Assembly: GCF_012726295.1 (NCBI RefSeq)
Contig: NZ_JABAOB010000001.1
Location: 930,001 to 994,000, forward strand
Direction: 5' to 3'
Origin: Chitinophaga sp. Ak27
GTDB taxonomy: Bacteria; Bacteroidota; Bacteroidia; Chitinophagales; Chitinophagaceae
Length of the DNA stretch: 64,000 bases
The first letter of the stretch is position 1, and every line of letters begins with the position of its first letter. A program made the position numbers and the translations under genes. Below the pieces are notes generated by a model, which worked only from the letters and a program-made list of their open reading frames with translations, made no database searches and had not been told where the DNA came from. Below, one piece after another: positions 37,768 through 46,309 of this stretch.

Positions 37768-38439
37768 TTGCATTTGGAAAAACATCCTGTTTTAGTGGCG
37801 CCTTCTTTACTGGCAGCGAATTTCCTGGAGTTGGGAAAAGAAGTGGACATGGTTAATCGCAGTGAGGCCGATTGGTTTCATCTCGATGTGATGGATGGCC
37901 GGTTTGTACCGAATATCAGTTATGGTCTGCCGGTGATTGCCCAGATCCGGCAAAAGGCTAATAAACCCTGTGATGTACACCTGATGATAGAAGAGCCGGA
38001 GAAGTATGCGGCAGATTTCAAAAAAGCGGGCGCCGATATTTTAACAGTGCACTATGAAGCCTGTATACACCTGCACCGGAATATCCAGCAAATCAAGGGC
38101 CTGGGTATGAAAGCCGGTGTAGCACTGAATCCGCATACACCTATTGAACTATTGGAAAATGTGATTCGTGATATTGATGTGGTACTGGTGATGAGTGTAA
38201 ACCCTGGTTTTGGTGGTCAAACCTTTATAGAGCAGACTTATCATAAAATCAGGCAACTGCGGAAACTGATTACAGATAATCATGCCCAGGCGTTGATAGA
38301 AGTGGATGGAGGCATAGGACCCGAAAATGCGGGGCAGTTAATCCAGGCGGGCGCCAATGTATTAGTGGCAGGCAGTGCGGTTTTTTCCGCTGCCGATCCC
38401 GAAAAAATGATTCATCTCCTTAAGACAAGTGCGCAATAA
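37768..38439 (+). CDS. rpe: Ribulose-phosphate 3-epimerase (TTG start)
   Basis: Interconverts ribulose-5-phosphate and xylulose-5-phosphate in the pentose phosphate pathway. 223 residues, TIM barrel. Motifs: VAPSLLAANFLELGKEV at the N-terminus, HLDVMDGRFVPNISYG with the metal-binding histidine/aspartate, VHLMIEEPEKY, VLVMSVNPGFGGQTF, and IEVDGGIGPENA. The family needs the N-terminal APSLLAA strand, yet no ATG is in frame before it. The only candidates are TTG at 37768 (used here) or 37774; the nearby ATG at 37754 is out of frame. The 3' end overlaps the convergent response-regulator gene by 20 bases. Confidence 0.92.
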   Translation: MHLEKHPVLVAPSLLAANFLELGKEVDMVNRSEADWFHLDVMDGRFVPNISYGLPVIAQIRQKANKPCDVHLMIEEPEKYAADFKKAGADILTVHYEACIHLHRNIQQIKGLGMKAGVALNPHTPIELLENVIRDIDVVLVMSVNPGFGGQTFIEQTYHKIRQLRKLITDNHAQALIEVDGGIGPENAGQLIQAGANVLVAGSAVFSAADPEKMIHLLKTSAQ

Positions 38440-38809
38440 TTTCCTTGGATAAAGGTTTGGTGAGATAGCCAGTTACAAAGCTGTAGCCGCTCACCCGTTC
38501 CTTGTCCTTCTCATCAATGGATGAGGTTAATACAAAGATTCTGATGTTCTTGGGGAGTTCTGTACAGAACCCGGCATACTCTTCCAGGAACTCCCAACCA
38601 TCCATCACCGGCATGTTGAGGTCGAGCAAAATAAGATCTGGTAAGGCTTCGGGACTGCCAGCGTTGGTACGGAGATAGTCCAGGACATCCTGTGCATCTG
38701 AAAATACGCGGATGTGGTTACTGATAGCCTGACGTTCGATCATGATTTTAGCAATCTGCTGGTGAATCGGGTCATCATCTACAATAAAAATCGTATCGAT
38801 CAACTTCAT
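38420..38809 (-). CDS. Single-domain response regulator (CheY/Rcp1-like)
   Basis: 129-residue receiver domain with no output domain. The acidic pocket is IVDDDP (residues 9-14), the phosphoacceptor aspartate is in LILLDLNMPVMDGWEF (near residue 63), the switch threonine is in FVLTSS, and the lysine is in LTKPL. Stand-alone receivers of this type usually pass phosphate or bind a partner protein. It lies 9 bases after the multi-PAS histidine kinase gene on the same strand, its likely cognate kinase. Its 3' end overlaps rpe by 20 bases. Confidence 0.9.
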   Translation of the reverse strand: MKLIDTIFIVDDDPIHQQIAKIMIERQAISNHIRVFSDAQDVLDYLRTNAGSPEALPDLILLDLNMPVMDGWEFLEEYAGFCTELPKNIRIFVLTSSIDEKDKERVSGYSFVTGYLTKPLSKEIIAHLS

Positions 38810-38818
38810 AAAGGGGGT

Positions 38819-41470
38819 TTATTCGGATCTAAATGTAATAATAAATTTTGTTCCCTCGCCAGGATGACTTTCAGCCCGTATACTACCACCCATCGCCTCT
38901 ACCTGGGTTTTGGTAATGAACAGGCCTATTCCCTTTGCATCTTTATTTTTATGGAATGTTTTTCTGAACCCAAAAAGTTTGTTGCCAAAACGTTCCATAT
39001 CTATGCCCACCCCGTTGTCCTGTACGCTCAGTACGATGTTGTCGTTCTCCTTCCAGGTTTTCAAATGTACTGCTGGCGTACGTTCTGAGGAACGATAGCG
39101 GATCGCGTTGGTGATAAAATTCTGCAGGATACTGTCCAGGTATACCTTGGGATATTCTATCATTGGCTCTTCATCAAAGTCAAAGGTAATTTGAATATGG
39201 CTGGTTTCAATATCTACCAGCAACACATCCCTTACTTTTTGTAAGCGCTCGGCAAAGAGTAGTTTTTCCTTTTCCACATTTACGTCTTTACGTATCTGTA
39301 CTACTTCCACCAGGTCGTTGAGGGTTTCATCAATTTTTTTGATGACTTCATGCACCATGCCCAGGTACAGATCCCGCTCCTGCTGCGCAATGGCTTCATT
39401 GTGCATTTGCATCAGCGCCTTAAGATTGGCAATGGGCGCCCGCAGGTTATGAGAGGTAATATGGGCAAAATCTTCCAGCTGCTTATTCTGGTTAACCAGG
39501 TTTTTATTGAGATTCGATAACTGGTCGTTGGCTTTTCTCAGTTCTTTCTGTAATTTCCTGCTGTCGGTAATATCGCGCATAAATACGGAAATACCGCCGT
39601 CCTGCATGGGTGTGAGCAGGAAATCGTACCATTTGTCGACTACCGGGAAATAGATGCCAAAGGACTGGGAGGTTTGCTGTTGTATACATTCCCGGAGCCG
39701 GGCATAGAAAACGGTACCACTGAGCCGGGGAAACTCTTCGAAGATATTGCTGCCAATGGCTACCGGGTGGCCAATCATCTTTTCTGCCTTGCGGTTGAGG
39801 AAGTTGAGATTACCGTTTCTTTCCATAGCGGCGTATCCCATATCAATGGTATCAAAGAAAAGCCGCATCAGTTCCGTATTGCGGGAGAGTGCGTCCTTTA
39901 TTTCCACCTGTTCGGTAATGTCCTGTACTACCCCGTACATACGTACCAGTTTCCCGTCTACATATCCCGGTTGACCGATAGAGCGCACTCTTTTCAGCTG
40001 TTGGCGGGCCGAAATAATAGAGAGTTGGGCATCGAAGGGCTTGCCGGTGGTCATGCACTGATGGACCAGTATTTCCAGGCTTTCGCGGGCTTCGGGGGTA
40101 TAAAACGCCAGGGCGCTTTCGTAGTCGACCGGGGAGCCGGGGGTACAGTCGTGGATGTAATACGACTGGTCGGTCCACCGCACTTGTTTACTTTCCAAGT
40201 CCAGTTCCCAGCCGCCTATTTTGCCGATACTGCCGGTTTGTTGCAGGAATTCCTGGTTTTTCCGGTTTTCCAGCTCCTGTATTTTTTTATCGGTAATATC
40301 GTTGACCAGGGCTACTACGATCATTTCTTTATCTACGGGTTCAATCACCGGGAACACGGTGAGGTCGAAGTATACTTCGCGTCCTACCGTGGTCCAGCGT
40401 TTGTCCTGTGAGAAGTCGATGCGTTTTTCCACGCGCAGGGACTTATTTTCTTCCAGGGCCTGGAGGAAGAGTTTATCCAATTCGAACATGGTGGCCAGGC
40501 TATCGTTCATGACATTGAAGGGCTGGCGCATCATAGTGGGATGTGGCGATTGGAAGAACTGCCGCTGGGTTTGATTAATGCGGCGTATAAAGCCGAAGTT
40601 ATCAAACTGTATATACCCTATGGGCAGGTTTTCGATGATATTATCGAGGAGTCTTTCGCTTTTTTGGAGGCTGAGTTCCGAGAGCTTTTTTTCCGTGATA
40701 TCGTCCAGTATGAGGAAGATATTGACCATATTCCGCTGTGGATCGGTGAGTGGGAAGATGGTGGCTTCAAAGTATACCGGGTATAGCCTGGTAATGTTTT
40801 CGTTGGTTTTTTCGCGATAGCTGAGGAGCACTTCCCGTTTGAGTGTTTTGCCGGTTTTACGGACTTCATCAAACATTCCCACGAGGCCATTGAGGCGGTA
40901 GAATGGATCTTCCAGCCAGTTGTAGCCGGGTTTGGTGAAGAAGGCGTGTGTTTCTCCCCATATTTCCCGCTGGCGGGTATTGAGGTCGAGGCTATTCCCT
41001 TCGGGAGAAAACTGCTGGAGGCCGAGTGGAAGATTTTCAAGTACCTGGCTATAGTAGGGTTCATTCTGTGCCCGTTTGATTTCAGCGAGTTTGCGGGCGG
41101 TGATGTCCATGCCGATGAGTATACAATGGGCCATAGTACCGTCTTCCTGCATGAAAGGGCTGATACCGGCTTCGAGCCAGAGTGGTTGTTGGTCTGGTTT
41201 CAGGAAGCAGATTTGTTCCTGTACAGGCTGACCAGCGAGCAGGGATGTCCAGATGCGTTGCCATTGCCGGGGATCGGCAGGCGGAAGTATGCTGATAGCG
41301 GGCTGCCCAACCAATGCTTCCGCTGGTTGTTGTAATGCCGTTACCACCTGCGTATTTACCGCAGTCACTGTTCCCACAGTGTTGATTGTAACAGAGAGTG
41401 CACAGGCATTAATGGCGGATTCAAGATGTTGCAAGTGCCGGTAATGCTGTTCCAGCATAACTACATTCAT
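38819..41470 (-). CDS. Multi-PAS sensor histidine kinase (soluble)
   Basis: 883 residues with no transmembrane helix or signal peptide, so probably a cytoplasmic sensor. About five PAS/PAC modules fill residues 1-640 (examples: SVTINTVGTVTAVNTQVVTAL; GYIQFDNFGFIRRINQTQRQFF; GGWELDLESKQVRWTDQSYYIHD). A coiled-coil leads into the dimerisation helix with the phosphoacceptor in AHITSHNLRAPIANL (H674 by count). The ATPase domain follows: N box LQNFITNAIRYRS, G1 VQDNGVGIDMERFG, G2 KGIGLFITKTQVEAMGG. The ligand is unknown. It pairs with the downstream single-domain response regulator. Confidence 0.92.
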   Translation of the reverse strand: MNVVMLEQHYRHLQHLESAINACALSVTINTVGTVTAVNTQVVTALQQPAEALVGQPAISILPPADPRQWQRIWTSLLAGQPVQEQICFLKPDQQPLWLEAGISPFMQEDGTMAHCILIGMDITARKLAEIKRAQNEPYYSQVLENLPLGLQQFSPEGNSLDLNTRQREIWGETHAFFTKPGYNWLEDPFYRLNGLVGMFDEVRKTGKTLKREVLLSYREKTNENITRLYPVYFEATIFPLTDPQRNMVNIFLILDDITEKKLSELSLQKSERLLDNIIENLPIGYIQFDNFGFIRRINQTQRQFFQSPHPTMMRQPFNVMNDSLATMFELDKLFLQALEENKSLRVEKRIDFSQDKRWTTVGREVYFDLTVFPVIEPVDKEMIVVALVNDITDKKIQELENRKNQEFLQQTGSIGKIGGWELDLESKQVRWTDQSYYIHDCTPGSPVDYESALAFYTPEARESLEILVHQCMTTGKPFDAQLSIISARQQLKRVRSIGQPGYVDGKLVRMYGVVQDITEQVEIKDALSRNTELMRLFFDTIDMGYAAMERNGNLNFLNRKAEKMIGHPVAIGSNIFEEFPRLSGTVFYARLRECIQQQTSQSFGIYFPVVDKWYDFLLTPMQDGGISVFMRDITDSRKLQKELRKANDQLSNLNKNLVNQNKQLEDFAHITSHNLRAPIANLKALMQMHNEAIAQQERDLYLGMVHEVIKKIDETLNDLVEVVQIRKDVNVEKEKLLFAERLQKVRDVLLVDIETSHIQITFDFDEEPMIEYPKVYLDSILQNFITNAIRYRSSERTPAVHLKTWKENDNIVLSVQDNGVGIDMERFGNKLFGFRKTFHKNKDAKGIGLFITKTQVEAMGGSIRAESHPGEGTKFIITFRSE

Positions 41471-41680
41471 ATGATAGCAGTGACTAAGATCGTTGTGTCC
41501 CGAATGCCGAAAGTAGACATAATATAATAAAAAACACTATTGCACAGGTAAAAGTAATAAAATGTTCCGGAAAGGTCAATTCCTTATAAAATCGCTATTA
41601 ACAAGGGGAAGCGCGCATCAAGTACATCATTTATCCACTAGCTGTGGATTTTCAGTTTTTTCAAATTGTTAAACGATCAA

Positions 41681-41688
41681 TATCTTTG
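41681..41688 (+). promoter_or_regulatory. -7 promoter box TATCTTTG for purE
   Basis: Exact TAnnTTTG match about 40 bases before the purE ATG at 41731. TTG at 41666-41668 is too close to be a proper -33 element, but T-rich sequence lies at the expected position. Expected start of transcription is near 41692. Confidence 0.45.
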
Positions 41689-41730
41689 GGACAACTTATT
41701 ACATTAACATTTTTACTTAAATATCAAGAG

Positions 41731-42186
41731 ATGAAAGTTTTGATTATCATGGGTTCTGAGAGTGACAAGCCAGTGATGGAAGAATCGCAGAAGCACCTTC
41801 AATATTTTGGCATCGGGAACGAGATGATCGTAGCTTCAGCACATCGGAATCCGGATAAAGTAAGAGAATTGTGTATAACCGCACAGGAGAAGGGATTTGG
41901 CGTAATTATTGCCGCAGCGGGCATGGCAGCAGCCTTACCGGGAGTGGTATCTGCTTACACTTCGCTGCCTGTTCTGGGAGTTCCTCTGGATGGCGGTTTA
42001 CCTGGTGGTGTTGATGCGTTGTATTCTATCGTGCAAATGCCTGCGGGTTTACCCGTTGGTACGCTGGCAGTAGGTAAAGCAGGTGCCCGTAACGCAGCTA
42101 TCCTGGCCGCCCGCATTCTTGCTTTAGGTAATAAGGATATTGCCGCTAAAGTGGAGTCCTTCAAGCAGAATGGGTACAGAATTTAG
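41731..42186 (+). CDS. purE: N5-carboxyaminoimidazole ribonucleotide mutase
   Basis: Purine biosynthesis: rearranges N5-CAIR to CAIR in the cytoplasm. 151 residues from MKVLIIMGSESDKPVM. The family motifs are MGSESDKPVMEESQKHL, the substrate-binding SAHRNPDKV, and IIAAAGMAAALPGVVSAYTSLPVLGVPL with GGVDALYSIVQMPAGLPVGTLAVG. The frame is open to 41644, but the extension carries the promoter box and no domain, so I start at 41731. purK is not adjacent. A PhoH-type ATPase gene follows after 93 bases. Confidence 0.95.
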   Translation: MKVLIIMGSESDKPVMEESQKHLQYFGIGNEMIVASAHRNPDKVRELCITAQEKGFGVIIAAAGMAAALPGVVSAYTSLPVLGVPLDGGLPGGVDALYSIVQMPAGLPVGTLAVGKAGARNAAILAARILALGNKDIAAKVESFKQNGYRI

Positions 42187-42279
42187 TGATAGCTTAACAA
42201 TTGCGTCCTCCAGGTTATACAAGATTTAAATATATTCGATACGAACAGCGATTTCCTGGACAATTAAATCATAGAATCA

Positions 42280-43236
42280 TTGACTGAATCCATTATCAAT
42301 TTAGACAGTATTAATCCCATTGAGTTTTTCGGCGTTAACAACGGAAAGCTCGATCTGCTGAAAAAGAAATTCCCATTGCTGAAGATCCTATCCAGGGGCA
42401 CCCAGTTAAAATTGAGTGGGGCACCGGAAGAAGTGGCTACAGCGGAGGAAAAAATCAGTCAGATTGTGAAGTACCTGGAACGGAATGGTAATCTTACGGA
42501 GAACTATTTTGAGCAGATACTAGGAGATGAGGAGGGCACGAGAATCGATAATTTCAGTGAGCGTAACCCCAATGAGGTATTGGTGTTTGGTCCTAACGGT
42601 CGTACAGTAAGGGCGCGTACATCTAACCAGAAGAAGATGGTGGCTATGGCGGAAAAGAATGACATTATTTTCGCGATAGGTCCGGCTGGTACTGGTAAAA
42701 CCTATACGGCAGTGGCATTAGCGGTACGCGCATTGAAAAACAAAGCGGTTAAAAAGATTATTCTGACACGTCCTGCCGTGGAAGCCGGTGAAAGCCTGGG
42801 CTTCCTGCCGGGAGATCTGAAAGAAAAAATTGATCCTTATCTGCGTCCGCTGTATGATGCGCTGGACGATATGATCCCGGCTGAAAAGCTGAGTTATTAT
42901 ATGACCAACCGTGTTATTGAAATTGCCCCGCTGGCGTATATGCGCGGCCGTACCCTGGATAATTCCTTTATTATCCTGGATGAGGCACAAAACGCCACTG
43001 ATTTACAGATCAAGATGTTTCTAACCCGTATTGGCGCTTCTGCACAGGCCATCATCACTGGTGACCTTACCCAGATAGATTTACCTAAAAATCAGCAATC
43101 CGGTCTGGAAAGAGCCACCCGAATCCTTCGTAACATTGAAGGGATAGGGCATGTGGAACTTGATGAAGAAGATGTGGTAAGACATCGCCTGGTAAAAGCA
43201 ATCATCAAGGCATACGACGCTAACAAGGACAAATAA
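42280..43236 (+). CDS. PhoH family ATPase (TTG start)
   Basis: 318-residue cytoplasmic ATPase related to PhoH/YbeZ. The N-terminal ~110 residues form a small KH-like RNA-binding region (LKILSRGTQLKLSGAPEEVATAEEKI). The ATPase follows, with Walker A GPAGTGKTYTAVALAVRAL (near residue 135) and Walker B SFIILDEAQNAT, then IITGDLTQIDLP. Members partner with the endoribonuclease YbeY in ribosome and RNA quality control. The TTG at 42280 starts a family-like N-terminus and no ATG is in frame nearby. A 12-bp inverted repeat follows the stop codon. Confidence 0.88.
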   Translation: MTESIINLDSINPIEFFGVNNGKLDLLKKKFPLLKILSRGTQLKLSGAPEEVATAEEKISQIVKYLERNGNLTENYFEQILGDEEGTRIDNFSERNPNEVLVFGPNGRTVRARTSNQKKMVAMAEKNDIIFAIGPAGTGKTYTAVALAVRALKNKAVKKIILTRPAVEAGESLGFLPGDLKEKIDPYLRPLYDALDDMIPAEKLSYYMTNRVIEIAPLAYMRGRTLDNSFIILDEAQNATDLQIKMFLTRIGASAQAIITGDLTQIDLPKNQQSGLERATRILRNIEGIGHVELDEEDVVRHRLVKAIIKAYDANKDK

Positions 43237-43248
43237 ACCGATTTATTA

Positions 43249-43323
43249 CCGGCTATTTTGTGAGGCCTGTTACGCTTCCGGGCAGCTCCCGGCAGCCGAA
43301 TCTGTACCTGGCAAAATAGCCGG
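43249..43323. repeat. 12-bp inverted repeat with an inner hairpin after the PhoH gene
   Basis: CCGGCTATTTTG (43249-43260) and CAAAATAGCCGG (43312-43323) pair perfectly. The 51-base interior holds a second stem, CCGGG-CAGCT-CCCGG (43278-43292). It starts 13 bases after the stop codon. It does not share the GCTATTG core of the six long palindromes, and no T run follows, so it is either an atypical terminator or a structured RNA end. Confidence 0.75.
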
Positions 43324-43437
43324 ATTATCAAATATTAACTCTTTGTTAACGGCGTTTACCGTAAGTTCACCTGTTTTTACGTTGAGGGAAAATTCAGTCC
43401 GGGAGCCTGTGAATAAGCGTAGCTGTAGTCGTAAGAC

Positions 43438-43468
43438 TTTGCAGAATTGAAGTTTACCCCTATTTTTG
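43438..43468 (+). promoter_or_regulatory. Full -33/-7 promoter (TTTG-19-TATTTTTG)
   Basis: TTTG at 43438-43441 and TATTTTTG at 43461-43468, separated by 19 bases. This matches both elements of the Bacteroidota housekeeping promoter at the proper spacing. Transcription would begin near 43472, 24 bases before the lipoprotein gene at 43496. Confidence 0.75.
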
Positions 43469-43495
43469 TTGTGATATATTATAATTATCGACCGC

Positions 43496-43978
43496 ATGAC
43501 CAATTTTTTTCGAATCATGACACTGGCATTGACTACAACCTTCCTGCTGGGCAGTTGTAAGAAGAGGGCTACCCCAGAAGAGGTAGCGCTGGCCTTTATG
43601 CATGCCATTCAGGATTCGAACTACGACCAGGCAAGGGATTATGCCACCAAAGAATCCCAACAGGTAATACAGATCTATGCTATTTTCGATGGCCGCCGCA
43701 GTGGTGCAGAAAGAGAGAAAATTAAAAATGCGAAGATAGAAGTGGTGAATATAGAAGAGAATGGCGACAAAGCGGCTGTCACCATCCTGAATTCATCTGC
43801 CCACCAGAAAGAAGTGCTACAAATGGTGAAGGAAAACGGACAGTGGAAAATTTCCCTGACCTTCGACAGCATCATTCCTAATTACGCGCCACAAACTGGC
43901 AACACATTTGACTCCACCACTGTACTGCCGGCTGATACCGCATCTTCCGCCGGCGCTATACTGCCTGAAACTAAATAA
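43496..43978 (+). CDS. Lipoprotein with DUF4878-like domain
   Basis: 160 residues. The signal peptide ends in a lipobox (FLLGSC, cysteine 21), so it is probably membrane-anchored. The mature part (about residues 28-125) is a small NTF2-like/DUF4878-like fold: ATPEEVALAFMHAIQDSNYDQARDYATKES followed by strands KIEVVNIEENGDKAAVTILNSS and VLQMVKENGQWKISLTFDS. The C-terminal ~30 residues are Ser/Thr/Pro/Ala-rich and probably disordered. The function of the family is not known. It is preceded by the best promoter in the window (43438). Confidence 0.82.
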   Translation: MTNFFRIMTLALTTTFLLGSCKKRATPEEVALAFMHAIQDSNYDQARDYATKESQQVIQIYAIFDGRRSGAEREKIKNAKIEVVNIEENGDKAAVTILNSSAHQKEVLQMVKENGQWKISLTFDSIIPNYAPQTGNTFDSTTVLPADTASSAGAILPETK

Positions 43979-44044
43979 TTTTCTCCCCCTTTGGCTTTTT
44001 GTACAAAAGGAGGATAATTTTTAGCTATTAACAGCCAGTTACCT

Positions 44045-44206
44045 TAATTTTGCCACGCATTAATGATTGAATGTGTGGCTTATTTCCTGTTTTTACTTAA
44101 CGGAACCTTTTGACCATATCTTCATGAAAAGTGAGGTGAGTGTTTTATTCACTTTTCAGCATTAATCCAATATTGAACAATAAACCTTAAAGTAAAGTAG
44201 ATTATT
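44045..44206 (+). promoter_or_regulatory. ppa promoter box and structured 5' leader
   Basis: TAATTTTG (44045-44052) matches TAnnTTTG exactly. The predicted transcript start (near 44056) falls in the left arm of a 9-bp hairpin, CCACGCATT (44053-44061) / AATGTGTGG (44070-44078), with one G-T pair. A second 9-bp stem, GAAAAGTGA (44126-44134) / TCACTTTTC (44149-44157), follows. The leader before ppa is about 150 bases, long for this genome. Confidence 0.5.
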
Positions 44207-44746
44207 ATGATGACAAATCCCTGGCACAGTGTGAATCCCGGTTCTGAAGTGCCTAACATTGTAAATGCCATTATAGAGATTCCAAAGGGATGCCGTGCCA
44301 AATATGAACTGGATAAAGAAAGCGGTTTACTAAAACTGGACCGCGTACTGTATTCATCTGTATACTACCCTGCCAACTACGGATTTATTCCACAATCTTA
44401 TTGCGATGACCACGATCCACTGGATATCCTGGTGCTCTCTCAAATAGAATGCGTACCTATGTGCATCATTGAAGCCAAAGTAATTGGTGTGATGCAGATG
44501 ATAGATGGTGGTGAAGCAGATGACAAAATCATCGCAGTAGCTGCCAATGATATGAGTGTAAACCATATTAACGATATTTCCGAGTTACCTCCTCACTTCA
44601 TTGATGAAATGCGTCATTTCTTCGAGGAGTATAAAAAACTGGAAAAGAAAACCGTGGTGGTAGAAGAATTCCAGAACAAAGCAAAAGCAGAAGAAATTAT
44701 TGTAAAGAGCTTCGAAGATTACCGTAAGATTTTCAAACAGAGCTGA
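44207..44746 (+). CDS. ppa: Inorganic pyrophosphatase (family I)
   Basis: Hydrolyses pyrophosphate and so drives biosynthetic reactions; cytoplasmic and magnesium dependent. 179 residues. Visible motifs: [29 protein letters not shown] at the N-terminus, [25 protein letters not shown] containing the DxDPxD-type metal site, and [17 protein letters not shown] with further acidic ligands. The length is that of a typical bacterial family I enzyme. The gene stands alone with its own promoter and leader, and palindrome copy 3 follows 16 bases after the stop. Confidence 0.96.
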   Translation: MMTNPWHSVNPGSEVPNIVNAIIEIPKGCRAKYELDKESGLLKLDRVLYSSVYYPANYGFIPQSYCDDHDPLDILVLSQIECVPMCIIEAKVIGVMQMIDGGEADDKIIAVAANDMSVNHINDISELPPHFIDEMRHFFEEYKKLEKKTVVVEEFQNKAKAEEIIVKSFEDYRKIFKQS

Positions 44747-44762
44747 TAAGAGCTGAAGGCTC

Positions 44763-44857
44763 AAAGCCGAAAGCAAAAAGCTATTGAGGCGAATGACCTT
44801 TGCGAATATTAAAATCGCATCGATTATTCGCCTCAATAGCTTTTTGCTTTCGGCTTT
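44763..44857. repeat. Long intergenic palindrome, copy 3
   Basis: Arms 44763-44794 and 44826-44857 form a perfect 32-bp stem containing the AAAAAGCTATTG core. The 31-base loop holds a nested hairpin, TGCGA (44801) / TCGCA (44815). It lies between the convergent genes ppa (+) and the NlpC/P60 hydrolase (-), where it could terminate both. Confidence 0.93.
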
Positions 44858-44870
44858 ATGCTTTTCGTTC

Positions 44871-45644
44871 TTAAAAGAATCGTTTTATAATCCGCAGCCG
44901 GTGTGTACGAAGGCCTGTATCCCGGTTAATGATCCCTTCGTTATCGATGTCATCGATGCGTACTTTACCGGAAGAGTGGATGATTTCATGGTCGTTGAGG
45001 AGGATGCCCACATGCGTGATGCGTCCCTCTTCATTATCAAAAAAGGCCAGGTCGCCCAGGTGCGCCTCTTGCAGGAATCCCACTAATTGCCCCTGTCCGG
45101 CCTGTTGATATGCATCCCGGAGCAGGGAGATACCTGAGAGTTTAAACACGTTTTGTGTAAAGCCGGAACAATCCACGCCAAACACGCTGGTGCCTCCCCA
45201 GAGGTAGCCGGTATTTAAAAACTGTTCCGCAGCTGCTTTAAGTGCGGCAACATCTACAGAATTGTTGTTATTTAGCGAAACTGGTTTATCTTCGAATCCT
45301 ACGGTAATAGAACCCCATTGAACGGCTGTGTCGCCGTGTCCTTTCACCAGGCAACCGAAAGGCACCTGCATTGGCAGCCCGTTCATCGTTACGCGATTTA
45401 CCCAACCCGGCAGATACCTGGTAGCCGGTTCCAGGAAAAGCGCTTCGTCAATGGTTTCCAGGTGGGCGGCGGTGACCCACCCCATATATCCGTCGTATTG
45501 ATTTTTTACTTGTACCCAGCCATCTGGAGCTGTATCAATAACAGATACAGCAGCGCCCCATAACAGCTGGGAAATCATTTCACTTCTGTGTGAGGCCGTT
45601 CCCCGCAATGGCGCAACTGGCACAGTTACAATGGCGTATGGCAT
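44871..45644 (-). CDS. NlpC/P60 family peptidoglycan hydrolase with SH3 domains
   Basis: 257-residue cell-wall endopeptidase of the C40 type, expected to cut within peptidoglycan stem peptides. Two SH3b-like domains (about residues 1-60 and 75-120) target the wall: WVQVKNQYDGYMGWVTAAHLE is typical. The NlpC domain (about 130-257) has the catalytic cysteine in FGVDCSGFTQNVFKLSG and the histidine in RITHVGILLNDHEIIHSSGKV. No signal peptide is evident, so the export route is unclear, as in several Bacteroidota homologues. The 92-base upstream region is shared with the divergent sigma-factor gene. Confidence 0.9.
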   Translation of the reverse strand: MPYAIVTVPVAPLRGTASHRSEMISQLLWGAAVSVIDTAPDGWVQVKNQYDGYMGWVTAAHLETIDEALFLEPATRYLPGWVNRVTMNGLPMQVPFGCLVKGHGDTAVQWGSITVGFEDKPVSLNNNNSVDVAALKAAAEQFLNTGYLWGGTSVFGVDCSGFTQNVFKLSGISLLRDAYQQAGQGQLVGFLQEAHLGDLAFFDNEEGRITHVGILLNDHEIIHSSGKVRIDDIDNEGIINRDTGLRTHRLRIIKRFF

Positions 45645-45736
45645 ATTAATTGTATAAATCCGTTTTGTTATTCAATAATATTATGCGCTGAATGAACTTT
45701 TTCCGCTTTTGTACGTAAATATAAAGTAATAAGTTT

Positions 45737-46309
45737 ATGCAACAACAGTTAACCAATTTATCGGACAAAGAGTTAATATCCCGCGCCAGAAAACAACATG
45801 ACCGCGAGGCAGAAGGCGTATTGATGGATAGGTACAGCCATCTGCTGGTTGCGGTTACCCTTCCTCATTTAAGTCAGCAATCCAACCTGGACCCTAACGT
45901 AGTCTTTCCTTCCCTTCTCCAAAGATTAAGTGCCAGTCTTAAAACCCAGACGATCTACAAGGTAAACGAATGGATTTTACATATACAGAAAGGGTATCTT
46001 AGTAAACCAGAGAAAAATACGCCCTTCTACCCATCACGCGATGGCAGAGATTTACTCCATATCGAAAATACTGTAGATAAAGCCGCTACTAATATTATCG
46101 ACCGGCAGGACCTGATAGTACGGCTGGAACAGGCTTTACAGCGACTTAACGCCGACGACCGGGCACTCATCACGCAATTCTATCTTGAAAATAAACCTTT
46201 TGCCGACCTTTCCGCTACCACCGGTATCTCCAGGGAAAAACTGAGAACACAGCTGAAAGCCGCCAAAGGAAAACTTGCCAAGCTATTTATGAATGGATAT
46301 GTTAAGTAG
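45737..46309 (+). CDS. Divergent ECF-type sigma factor (module 1)
   Basis: 190 residues. It aligns by eye with the sigma factor at 47486 over both ends: N-terminal LSDKELISRARKQHDREAEGVLMDRYSHLL versus LTDQELLQRFKADNNSDWIGVLFDRYALLL. The C-terminal region 4 helix-turn-helix is LNADDRALITQFYLENKPFADLSATTGISREKLRTQLKAAKGKL. The region 2 core that normally binds RNA polymerase and the -10 element is poorly kept: the DAVQQIF-type helix is replaced by NLDPNVVFPSLLQRL. It may be a degenerate or specialised sigma factor. It overlaps the zinc-finger gene by 17 bases, so the two are translationally coupled. Confidence 0.75.
   Translation: MQQQLTNLSDKELISRARKQHDREAEGVLMDRYSHLLVAVTLPHLSQQSNLDPNVVFPSLLQRLSASLKTQTIYKVNEWILHIQKGYLSKPEKNTPFYPSRDGRDLLHIENTVDKAATNIIDRQDLIVRLEQALQRLNADDRALITQFYLENKPFADLSATTGISREKLRTQLKAAKGKLAKLFMNGYVK

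Noticed and set aside
42187..42279. purE and the PhoH gene as a functional operon
   Set aside because: A 93-base gap with no overlap and no known pathway link; co-transcription is possible but there is no sequence support.
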